A stretch of 64,000 nucleotides of DNA from SIG440 sp045591035 (lineage in GTDB: Bacteria; Bacillota; Clostridia; Monoglobales; Monoglobaceae): the NCBI GenBank assembly GCA_045591035.1, contig JAZNSG010000046.1, positions 12,621 to 76,620 of the forward strand. Reading direction: 5' to 3'. The notes beneath the pieces are model-generated. The model did no database searches. It worked only from the letters and a program-made list of their open reading frames with translations, and was not told the DNA's origin. The position numbers were made by a program, and so were the translations under genes. The stretch's first letter is position 1. Each line of letters begins with the position of its first letter. Shown here piece by piece: positions 8,047-15,211 of this stretch.

Positions 8047-9426
8047 CTAAATACCCTCAACCAGGCGAGTGCCTATTTTATATACATCTCCGGCGCCCAT
8101 GGTAATAATGAGGTCACCGGGCTTTGTGTTTTCCTTTACATATTTGATTATAGAATCAAAGTTATTGAGGTAAATTCCGTTTTCTATGAGATATGCCAGG
8201 TCGCAGGAATGGATGCTGCCATCATATTTTTCCCGTGCGGGGAATATATCTGCGATGATAACTTTGTCCGCCAAAGACAGTGCCTCGGCAAATTCATTAA
8301 GAAACGCCTTGGTCCGTGAATAGGTGTGAGGCTGGAAGATGCACCACAGATTGCCCCCTGTAAGGCTTTTTGCAGAGTTTAGGGTGCATTCTATTTCGGT
8401 GGGATGATGTGCATAGTCATCCACTACTGTGCATCCGTCAACTTCTCCCAATTTTTCAAAACGACGCTTTGTTCCGCCAAACGCTTCTAAGCCGCGTTTT
8501 ATTGTATCTTTGTCGATTCCCATTTCATAAGCTACAGCAAAAGCGCCAAGTGCATTTTGTACATTGTGGTTACCGTGGACGCTAAGCTCTATCTTTGTTG
8601 CAAACTCTCCGCAAACAAATACGTCAAATTCTGTCTTCCCTTGACTGTTTAAGTGGATGTTTTCACCAAAATACTTGTTATTTCTACCAATTATGCTATA
8701 TGAGATCACTTTGTTTTGGATGTTTTGCACAACTTCCATGGCATGTTTATCGTCAGAACATACAATAATGCAACCATCGGGTGAATTTAGTCTTGCAAAA
8801 CTTCTAAAAGCTGATATAATATGAGATATATCGGTGAAATAATCCATATGGTCTTCTTCCACATTGGTTATTACTGAAATAAAGGGGTGAAAATGCAGAA
8901 AGCTTTCTACATATTCACAGGCCTCAAAAATCAGATGGTCCCCTTCCCCGATTTTGTAGTTTCCGCCGATTTGAGAAAGTTCGCCACCTACCAATATTGT
9001 AGGGTCTAATGCGGCCTCCAGAAAAATCAGCGACAGCATTGATGTTGTTGTGGTTTTTCCGTGCGTTCCGGCAACGGCAATGGGGTATTTATACTTAAGC
9101 ATAAGCTGTCCAAGCAATTCTGCCCTCTCCATTGTGGGTATGTCAAGGGCCCGGGCTTTTACCAGTTCGGGGTTATCCTGCGGGATTGCAGCGGTATAGC
9201 AAACCAAATCCGCACCGGACACGTTTTCACCGTCGTGAACGAGGGAAACCTTTATTCCCGCAGAGACCAGGCGCTTTGTGATTTCGGTTTCGGTTCTGTC
9301 TGAGCCGCTTACCTGAAAACCGAAGAATTTGAGCATATGTGCCAAAGCACTCATGCTGATCCCACCAATTCCCACCATATGAATATGGGCATTTTCGGGA
9401 ATGTCGGAAAGTCTTATATTTTTCAA
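8047..9426 (-). CDS. murC: UDP-N-acetylmuramate--L-alanine ligase
   Basis: A roughly 459-residue Mur ligase that adds L-alanine to UDP-MurNAc, the first peptide step of peptidoglycan synthesis in the cytoplasm. Seen are the nucleotide-sugar loop HMVGIGGISMSALA near the N-terminus, the ATP loop GTHGKTTTT near residue 118, a conserved ITNVEEDH near 188, and DDYAHHPTE near 345, all family hallmarks. Start choice: AAGGAG (9436-9441) directly abuts the ATG at 9435, too close to work, whereas the in-frame TTG at 9426 is nine bases from it; I therefore place the start at TTG, with ATG 9435 as the alternative (three residues longer). It is monocistronic with its own promoter and shares the 7948-8027 palindrome as terminator. 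Confidence 0.95.
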   Translation of the reverse strand: MKNIRLSDIPENAHIHMVGIGGISMSALAHMLKFFGFQVSGSDRTETEITKRLVSAGIKVSLVHDGENVSGADLVCYTAAIPQDNPELVKARALDIPTMERAELLGQLMLKYKYPIAVAGTHGKTTTTSMLSLIFLEAALDPTILVGGELSQIGGNYKIGEGDHLIFEACEYVESFLHFHPFISVITNVEEDHMDYFTDISHIISAFRSFARLNSPDGCIIVCSDDKHAMEVVQNIQNKVISYSIIGRNNKYFGENIHLNSQGKTEFDVFVCGEFATKIELSVHGNHNVQNALGAFAVAYEMGIDKDTIKRGLEAFGGTKRRFEKLGEVDGCTVVDDYAHHPTEIECTLNSAKSLTGGNLWCIFQPHTYSRTKAFLNEFAEALSLADKVIIADIFPAREKYDGSIHSCDLAYLIENGIYLNNFDSIIKYVKENTKPGDLIITMGAGDVYKIGTRLVEGI

Positions 9427-9505
9427 TCTTTTCATCTCCTTGGGATACTTTTCTATATGCAGTACAATTCATTCATCGTCTAACACATTTTTACTGTACT
9501 TCATT

Positions 9506-9534
9506 ATTTTACTACATTTTTAAAAATATATCAA
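9506..9534 (-). promoter_or_regulatory. promoter of murC
   Basis: Minus-strand TTGATA (9529-9534), 17-base spacer, TAAAAT (9506-9511). The rest of the 9427-9734 gap holds the spoVG upstream region and a 22-codon hydrophobic frame that I do not call as a gene. Confidence 0.55.
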
Positions 9535-9660
9535 TACAAGATTTTATTATTTTTAGAATCATTTTATTACAGGCGTGGCAAAATGCTTATGTGGCTTTTA
9601 GCGTGGCTGATTTTTGTGTGTAAAAGGCTGTTTAGTTTTGACGGGCAGTAAATAAAGTAT

Positions 9661-9689
9661 TTGGAATAAAATCAGTATGATTTTATCAT
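9661..9689 (+). promoter_or_regulatory. candidate spoVG promoter with embedded inverted repeat
   Basis: TTGGAA (9661-9666), 17-base spacer, TATCAT (9684-9689). A perfect 9-base inverted repeat, ATAAAATCA/TGATTTTAT (9666-9674 and 9678-9686), fills the spacer and may be a repressor site. I do not see a convincing sigma-H promoter of the kind that drives spoVG in Bacillus. Confidence 0.4.
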
Positions 9690-9734
9690 ATAAAAAAGTT
9701 GGGCGATTGCTCGATAGAAGGCGGTGCAACCATT

Positions 9735-10010
9735 ATGGAAATCACAGACATTAAGGTTAGAAAAATTAATGCAGAAGGCAGAATGAAGGCTGTTGTTTCA
9801 GTCACATTTGATGACGCTTTTGTCGTTCACGACATAAAGGTTATTGAAGGGCAGGAAAAGCTCTTCATTGCTATGCCAAGCAGAAAAACACCTGACGGAG
9901 AGTTTAAGGATATTGCTCATCCCATAAACGCAGAAATGCGAGAGAGTCTTCAGAACTTAATTCTCGCAAAGTATGAAGAATCCTTGTCTGAGTTTGCAGT
10001 TGAGGACTAA
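9735..10010 (+). CDS. spoVG: SpoVG family RNA/DNA-binding regulator
   Basis: A 91-residue member of the SpoVG family, small nucleic-acid-binding proteins that act as global regulators and, in Bacillus, in asymmetric septation and cortex formation. The whole protein matches the family pattern: MEITDIKVRKI at the start, VSVTFDDAFVVHDIKVIEG and FIAMPSRKTPDGEFKDIAHP in the middle, where the basic RNA-binding loop lies. The start at 9735 is chosen because the family begins with this strand and a GGCGGTG ribosome-like site is upstream; in-frame codons before it are not family-like. The gene stands alone between murC and the surface-polymer operon. Presence of SpoVG does not prove sporulation, since non-sporing Firmicutes keep it. 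Confidence 0.95.
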   Translation: MEITDIKVRKINAEGRMKAVVSVTFDDAFVVHDIKVIEGQEKLFIAMPSRKTPDGEFKDIAHPINAEMRESLQNLILAKYEESLSEFAVED

Positions 10011-10050
10011 TTTTTCTTGAGACAGAAAATAAAATTTTATCAATAATGCA

Positions 10051-10088
10051 ACAACAAAACGCATACCTTTTGGTATGCGTTTTGTTGT
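10051..10088. terminator. bidirectional terminator between spoVG and the GT-CsaB gene
   Basis: Perfect 17-base stem (10051-10067 with 10072-10088), AT-rich at its base and GC-rich at the top, with a TTTT loop; suits both converging transcripts. Confidence 0.85.
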
Positions 10089-10098
10089 GTTTATCATA

Positions 10099-12396
10099 TT
10101 ATCTTGAAGCAGTTTTTATAAGTTCAATTGCTGTATTTATGTTTTCTTCAGCCAGAATCTCAAGCCCTTTCTCTTTTTCTAAAAGCTCTGCCCTGAGATT
10201 TGTGCGGTTTTCCAATATTTCATCAGCAAATGAACACAATTTTTCCACGTCAATGTTCTCAACCTTTATTTTGTATTTCATTTGGAGTGTTTCCATAAAA
10301 GATGCGACTTTCGGGTCATAATCCAGGGCGATTGAAGGAACACCGGCCTTTACAGCATAAACGAGGCTGTGGAATCTCATACCAAGAACAAATTCTGCCC
10401 GTGCAATTATCCCCATAAGAATATCATGGTGGTAACTGTTTCTGCAAACCCCGTGGGGGAATGAAAGGCGAACATCTATGTCTTCGGAAATATCCCTGTC
10501 GAACTTACTCTGCATGGGAACTATAAATGGAACAATGTTGTATTTTGAAAAAACATAATTCGAAAATTCAGCAATCTTGCGTTCAATATGGCGGTCGCTT
10601 GAATTCCAATCCCGAACAGTTATCACAAAGAACTTCTGGCCAGGCTCTATTCCGGCACGGGCAATGACCTCGTCAATGTGGTTTCCCTCGGGAATATCAA
10701 CAGTGAAAACAGGGTCCGCGGTGACACGGGCAGAAACATCTCGCCCTGCTATCCGTTTAAGCTCTCTCAAAGACGAACTCTCGCGAAGAGTTATCGCATC
10801 GATATATTTGATATTGTTTTTCACACGCTTAATGTTTTTTTTCTTTGTTATGGGACCAATTCCGTTTGCAAAAACCATAACCTTTGCCCCGGCCTTTTTT
10901 GCCATTCGTATAATCATAAGATAATAGTACAAAGATTTTGTGCTGGTTATATCCTGCAAAAGGCTTCCGCCGCCGCTTATAAGAAGCTTTGTGCGTTTAA
11001 GCATCTGCTTGATTACAAAAAAGTCAAAGCGGTCTGCTGTATCCACACTGTAAAGGCGGGCTGTTTCTTCCGGATTTTTGGAAAGAACCATTATTTTTAT
11101 GTTGGGGCACCTTTCTCTTAATGAAGAAATTATAGCCGATAAAATGGAATCGTCACCATTGTTTCCGAATCCATAATATCCTGAAAGCATAACATCAATA
11201 TCACGACGACTGTTTCCCTGAAGAAGGTATTTTTCAATGCCCGGGAATTCCTTTTGATCATCAACCTCGCCAATGAGACTTCCCTTAATAACGGATATAT
11301 ACATTTTGAGAGCATCAGCTGCCATTGTGTCAACTGAATAGTATTTCATAACAGTGTCAAAGGAATATTCGCCAAGAGCTTTCTGATTTGCTGATTTGTC
11401 ATCTTCAAGAATACTCAAAATATCATCACGAAGCTTTTGCGCAGTGGTTTCACCGCAGCCACGACAACAGAAGTTCGTGTCAATGGCAACCCGAAGCTTG
11501 CTTTCGTCAAATATTCCGATATATCCCTCGTTTCCTGCAATAATAGCAGGTTTTTTTGCCGCCATTGCCTCAAGAGCTGCACGGCTGACGCCAACAAACA
11601 CATCACAAGATGCAACAAACTTGTTTATATCAATGCGAGGACCGGTTGTGATAAGGATATTTGCTCCCAGTCGTTTGTTCATAGACTCGGCCTCGGTTTT
11701 AATTGCCTTAAAATCATTTCCGCCGCCCACTATAACAACCTCAAGCTCAGGGATTTTGTTATAAAGGTCAGGAACTGCCTCGATGAGTTTGTGTGCAGCG
11801 AAGCTTCGGTCTGTGTCCATACGACTGACATAAACAATTCGCTTTTTGCCAAAGCCGAAAGAAAACTCTTTTGCTATATCAGAAAAATCAATATCGGGTG
11901 AGAATTTATTCGTATCAACTCCGTTTATTGTGGTCAGGATGTTTTCGTCGGGGATTCCATAATTGCAGATAAGGTAATCCTTTATGTCGTCACTTACTGC
12001 AAGAGAACGCTCACCCCAATTAGAAAGAAGATTAAAGGGAAAAGCGGTTTTAAAAACCCAGTGAGCTGTTGTCACAAAACGATATTTATACTTCTTTTGA
12101 AGAAGTCCGCATAAAAATCCCGGGATTCTGGCGTGAGCATGAATAATATCTATGCTGTTTTCGTCGATAATCCTTTTCAAAGACTTATAAGCCTTGTGCA
12201 TAGAAAAAATGGATTTGCGGTTCAGAGCAACCTTGAAATGGGGGATACCGGCATCCTCGAGCTCTTTTACATATGAACCGCCATTTGAGGCAATAAAGAC
12301 CTCAACACCGCGCTTTTTTAATGCCTTTGAAAGCTCAACGATGTGGGTTTCTGCACCGCCTATATCAAGTTGCATTGTCGCCATTAAAATTCTCAT
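10099..12396 (-). CDS. csaB: fused glycosyltransferase (GT4) and CsaB-type polysaccharide pyruvyl transferase
   Basis: A 765-residue two-domain protein. Residues 1 to about 375 are a GT-B glycosyltransferase: GGAETHIVELSKAL near the N-terminus, HAHARIPG near 90, AVSDDIKDYL near 130, NGVDTNKF near 158 and a C-terminal Rossmann half with SRAALEAMAAKKPAI near 276. Residues from about 405 to the end match CsaB, the ketal-pyruvyl transferase of secondary wall polymers: GYYGFGNNGDDSIL, the ISGGGSLLQD loop near 490, and GMRFHSLVYAVKAGVPSIALDYD near the end. In Bacillus CsaB pyruvylation creates the ligand for SLH domains; an SLH protein is encoded at 48407. The gene follows the LCP ligase gene by 23 bases. 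CsaB is normally separate, so the fusion is notable. The pair suggests assembly plus pyruvylation of one wall polymer. Confidence 0.88.
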   Translation of the reverse strand: MRILMATMQLDIGGAETHIVELSKALKKRGVEVFIASNGGSYVKELEDAGIPHFKVALNRKSIFSMHKAYKSLKRIIDENSIDIIHAHARIPGFLCGLLQKKYKYRFVTTAHWVFKTAFPFNLLSNWGERSLAVSDDIKDYLICNYGIPDENILTTINGVDTNKFSPDIDFSDIAKEFSFGFGKKRIVYVSRMDTDRSFAAHKLIEAVPDLYNKIPELEVVIVGGGNDFKAIKTEAESMNKRLGANILITTGPRIDINKFVASCDVFVGVSRAALEAMAAKKPAIIAGNEGYIGIFDESKLRVAIDTNFCCRGCGETTAQKLRDDILSILEDDKSANQKALGEYSFDTVMKYYSVDTMAADALKMYISVIKGSLIGEVDDQKEFPGIEKYLLQGNSRRDIDVMLSGYYGFGNNGDDSILSAIISSLRERCPNIKIMVLSKNPEETARLYSVDTADRFDFFVIKQMLKRTKLLISGGGSLLQDITSTKSLYYYLMIIRMAKKAGAKVMVFANGIGPITKKKNIKRVKNNIKYIDAITLRESSSLRELKRIAGRDVSARVTADPVFTVDIPEGNHIDEVIARAGIEPGQKFFVITVRDWNSSDRHIERKIAEFSNYVFSKYNIVPFIVPMQSKFDRDISEDIDVRLSFPHGVCRNSYHHDILMGIIARAEFVLGMRFHSLVYAVKAGVPSIALDYDPKVASFMETLQMKYKIKVENIDVEKLCSFADEILENRTNLRAELLEKEKGLEILAEENINTAIELIKTASR

Positions 12397-12419
12397 TTTG
12401 TATTATCCCTTCGTCTTGG

Positions 12420-13346
12420 TTATTCGCTGAAAACCGATTCCACAAGCTCGTCGGTGGCATCAGGGTCACAGATATAATAAGAAACACCGCCGATTGTCTG
12501 AGGGCTTCCGGGAAGCTGGTACATTTGTACGGATTCTGCAGAGAGGTTGCCGATTGTGCCAAGATGAACAAGCAAATCTTTGACAGTATAGTTTGTTCGT
12601 ATATACTCACCGATTACTTCAAAAATATCTCCAGCTTTTGCGATATACTTGGGATTTACCTTCTGGTCGATAAGTGCTTTCAGGAAATCTTGTTGAGCAT
12701 TTATTCTTCCCAAATCCGCATCGGCGTAGCCGGATCTGTACCTTACAAAATCGTGAGCGGCTTTGCCGTCAAGGTGTTGCATACCCTTTTTAAGGTCGAT
12801 ATAAAGGTTTTGCGCCGGGTCGCTGTATTTCATATTAAAGGGGACATTGTAGTCAACGCCACCCAAAACGTCAATAACTGCCTTGAAACCTTCGAAATCC
12901 ACACTTGCAAAGTAATGGATGGGAAGACCGGTGAGGTCCTTTACTTTTTGTACGCTGAGCTCTTCCGGTTCGTCAAGGTTGCCCCGTTTGACTTCCTGGG
13001 CACCTATTCCGATGGCTGAGTTTATTTTTTGATAACCATTGCCTATCCGAACGCGAGTATCACGGGGAATCGAAAGGATGCTCAGTTTGCCGGTTTTTCC
13101 GCTTAAACTTGCAACCATCATAGTATCGCTCCGCATACCGCCTTCGTCAACACCCAGAAGAAGAATGTTAACAACTCCGTCCCTGGAAAAATTGACAGCA
13201 TCAAGGGAGCTAAGCAAAATGCTTTCGCCAAAATGTATGCTTGAAACAAGCTTTGCTGTTATGACGCCGCAAACTGTTGAAAGAATGATACAAAGTGAAG
13301 AAATTATCGCTAATATAATTTTTCCTCTTTTGTTAAAAAGTGCCAT
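12420..13346 (-). CDS. LytR-CpsA-Psr (LCP) family wall-polymer ligase
   Basis: A 308-residue membrane-anchored enzyme. Residues 8-31 form one transmembrane helix; the remainder is outside the cell. LCP hallmarks are NILLLGVDE near residue 60, RSDTMMVASL near 72 and SIPRDTRV near 92, containing the Arg/Asp residues that bind the polyprenyl pyrophosphate and metal; YRSGYADADLGRINAQQDFLKAL near 205 is the typical C-terminal block. LCP enzymes move undecaprenyl-linked glycopolymers (teichoic acids, secondary polymers, capsules) to peptidoglycan. It is the first gene of a two-gene operon with the GT-CsaB fusion, which suggests it attaches the pyruvylated polymer. The mRNA leader carries an array of hairpins (13429-13550). 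Confidence 0.92.
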   Translation of the reverse strand: MALFNKRGKIILAIISSLCIILSTVCGVITAKLVSSIHFGESILLSSLDAVNFSRDGVVNILLLGVDEGGMRSDTMMVASLSGKTGKLSILSIPRDTRVRIGNGYQKINSAIGIGAQEVKRGNLDEPEELSVQKVKDLTGLPIHYFASVDFEGFKAVIDVLGGVDYNVPFNMKYSDPAQNLYIDLKKGMQHLDGKAAHDFVRYRSGYADADLGRINAQQDFLKALIDQKVNPKYIAKAGDIFEVIGEYIRTNYTVKDLLVHLGTIGNLSAESVQMYQLPGSPQTIGGVSYYICDPDATDELVESVFSE

Positions 13347-13428
13347 AATGCATCATAACCTTTCTTGAAAATTCTAAAGCCTTATTCTTTGTCAGCTCTA
13401 AATACGATTATAACGAGTGTTCTTTGCC

Positions 13429-13550
13429 GAAATAGCGTGAATACGCTATTTCGCGACAGCAAAGATTTTGCTGCCGTGAAAATTCTTTTACAAAAGAATT
13501 TTCGAGGACCTCGTTGCAATGAAGTCTCAGGAAATTGCTTTGCAATTTCC
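13429..13550. repeat. array of five consecutive perfect hairpins in the LCP leader
   Basis: Back-to-back inverted repeats: 13429-13438/13443-13452 (10 bp), 13457-13463/13467-13473 (7 bp), 13478-13489/13492-13503 (12 bp), 13503-13507/13509-13513 (5 bp) and 13530-13538/13542-13550 (9 bp). They lie between the promoter at 13565-13593 and the LCP start, so they should be transcribed as 5' leader RNA. No T run follows any stem, so they are not ordinary terminators. A similar array lies at 63671-63880. Confidence 0.75.
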
Positions 13551-13564
13551 CCAAAGATACATTC

Positions 13565-13593
13565 ATTATATATAATGGGTATAAAAAAGTCAA
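13565..13593 (-). promoter_or_regulatory. promoter of the LCP/GT-CsaB operon
   Basis: Minus-strand TTGACT (13588-13593), 17-base spacer, TATAAT (13565-13570). It is just past the yhbY stop and gives a leader of about 210 bases before LCP. Confidence 0.7.
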
Positions 13594-13631
13594 CAAGTTA
13601 AGACGTTTTGAAATCAAAATTTAATATTTGT

Positions 13632-13913
13632 TCACATTTCACAGAGGTTCTTGTCGGATTTCCGGTAAAGCACGAATTTGTTTCCCATACAGTGAACAAC
13701 CTGAGAATTTGTTTTTTCGGCAAGTTCCCGGGCGACTTCACGCACAGAAAGCATTGAGTTTTCAAGAACGTGCCCCTTTATAAGCTCACGTGCTTCAAGG
13801 GCGTCGTCTATGAGCTTGATTGTGTTTTCGCCTATGCCGTCTTTACCTATTTGATAAAGTGATGGGACCTTGTTTGAAAGTCCTCTTAAGTATGCTCTTT
13901 CTTTGCTTGTCAT
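13632..13913 (-). CDS. yhbY: YhbY/CRM-domain RNA-binding protein
   Basis: A 93-residue single CRM (CRS1-YhbY) domain protein. It matches throughout: MTSKERAYLRGL at the start, the long helix ALEARELIKGHVLENS near residues 38-53, and QVVHCMGNKFVLYRKS near the end, corresponding to the GxxxVLYR strand of the family. YhbY binds 23S rRNA and associates with pre-50S subunits. It starts with AAGGAG seven bases before ATG and follows rsmA by 32 bases, so the two ribosome-biogenesis genes are probably co-transcribed. The C-terminus ends with a short charged tail. There is no sign of truncation. Confidence 0.93.
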   Translation of the reverse strand: MTSKERAYLRGLSNKVPSLYQIGKDGIGENTIKLIDDALEARELIKGHVLENSMLSVREVARELAEKTNSQVVHCMGNKFVLYRKSDKNLCEM

Positions 13914-13945
13914 AAAAATTCTCCTTAATTTTCAAAGTAATTATT

Positions 13946-14806
13946 TCAGTCAGCCATCAAAAGGTCTGAAAGCCTTGCGAAATCCTCAAGGGTAAGTTTT
14001 TCACCACGAATATCAGGCTTAAGTCCACATTCCTCAATGCTTTTTGCAACGGTGGATTTATTTGCTTTTATATAAGGACTCCCTGAAAGGGCGTTGAGAA
14101 GAGTTTTTCGTCTTTGGCCAAAGGCTGATTTTATAACATCAAACAAAAACCTGCGGTCTTTTACATCAACCCGGGGCTTATCCAAAACATCAAGCCTGAT
14201 TACCACTGAGGCAACCTTTGGCTGAGGCATAAAGCAGTGGGGCTCGGCACGGCATACAAGCTTTGGTTCGGTATAAAACTGAACTGCGGCAGTAAGTGCA
14301 CCATAATCCTTGCCACCGGGCTTTGCAACCATACGCTCGGCAACCTCTTTTTGTATCATAATGGTAAGGGATTTTACGGGGATATTATTCTCAAGAAAAT
14401 TCATTATTATTGGTGTTGTTATATAATAAGGTAGGTTTGCAACAACAGCAACAGGCATATCCTGAAAATTTTCGGCTATAAGTGAGGGCAAATCTGTCTT
14501 CATAATATCTTCGTTAATTATATTAACATTATCAAAGGCCGAAAGGGTGTCCGAAAGCATAGGGATAAGCCGCTTGTCTATTTCAACAGCCACAACCTTG
14601 CCCGCTTTCTTTGCAAGTTCTCCGGTTAGTGTGCCTGCGCCGGGGCCAACTTCAAGAACTCCCCAGGACTTGTCAATCCCCGAACCTGAAACAATTTTTT
14701 CAAGGACGTTTTTATCAATAAGAAAATTTTGTCCCAGGGCCTTTGAAAAAGAGAACCCGTGTTTTTCGATTACTGACTTTAATTCTGATGGGTTTGAAAG
14801 CGTCAT
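13946..14806 (-). CDS. rsmA: 16S rRNA dimethyladenosine transferase
   Basis: A 286-residue SAM-dependent enzyme (KsgA) that dimethylates A1518 and A1519 of 16S rRNA late in 30S assembly. Motifs visible: GQNFLIDKNVLEKI near residue 24, the SAM-binding EVGPGAGTLTGELA near 53, and the catalytic NLPYYITTPI near 123; a helical C-terminal domain follows and ends ARLSDLL. Length is standard. GGAGG lies about twelve bases before the ATG. It is divergent from rpoB and followed by yhbY. In Bacillus the gene sits near rnmV; that neighbour is not here. Confidence 0.96.
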   Translation of the reverse strand: MTLSNPSELKSVIEKHGFSFSKALGQNFLIDKNVLEKIVSGSGIDKSWGVLEVGPGAGTLTGELAKKAGKVVAVEIDKRLIPMLSDTLSAFDNVNIINEDIMKTDLPSLIAENFQDMPVAVVANLPYYITTPIIMNFLENNIPVKSLTIMIQKEVAERMVAKPGGKDYGALTAAVQFYTEPKLVCRAEPHCFMPQPKVASVVIRLDVLDKPRVDVKDRRFLFDVIKSAFGQRRKTLLNALSGSPYIKANKSTVAKSIEECGLKPDIRGEKLTLEDFARLSDLLMAD

Positions 14807-14950
14807 TTTCGGGGGAACCTCCTTTTTTTGTCGGTGAGGGCGGGATTCAGGGAAAAAATTAATCTATAACATAACAACAGCATCGGATTTTATCCGATGC
14901 TCTATCAAAATCTTCCTGAAAATTGCCACAACAAAATTTTGCAAAAACCA

Positions 14951-14979
14951 TTGACAAAGCCCAAAGCTTGTGATATAAT
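14951..14979 (+). promoter_or_regulatory. consensus sigma-A promoter of rpoBC
   Basis: TTGACA (14951-14956), exactly 17 bases, TATAAT (14974-14979): both boxes match consensus fully. It is the only promoter seen ahead of rpoB, so rpoBC is transcribed independently of the L10-L12 genes. Confidence 0.85.
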
Positions 14980-14985
14980 AGCCAT

Positions 14986-15211
14986 CTATTATAGTGCATA
15001 TTTTTGCGTTTTTACCATTTTCACCACTATTTTTCATTGCTTTTTCAGTATAACACAAGGCTGAAAAAATTGCAATACTTCTTTGAAAATTTTTTGTGAA
15101 AATTTATGAAAATTACAAAAATTACCACTATATATTGTGCTGCATTACTTAATTTATATACAAATTTGGTTATCTTGCGGTATGACCGAAAATTTTGAAG
15201 AGGTGATTAAT
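14986..15211 (+). other. long rpoB leader, no gene seen
   Basis: About 225 bases separate the promoter from the rpoB TTG start. The leader is AT-rich and contains one weak stem, TTTTTCAG/CTGAAAAA (about 15043-15069), without a T run. Upstream, 14879-14901 holds a perfect hairpin AGCATCGGAT/ATCCGATGCT of unknown role between rsmA and the promoter. No open frame in the stretch 14807-15211 looks real. Confidence 0.5.

Noticed and set aside
9583..9651. A 22-codon hydrophobic frame starting MLMWLLAWLIF between murC and spoVG
   Set aside because: Too short, no convincing ribosome site and no known homologue in mind; could be chance, although small membrane peptides do exist.
12321..13019. Open frame of 232 codons antisense to the LCP gene
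   Set aside because: Shadow frame; the LCP protein is well supported by motifs and operon context.
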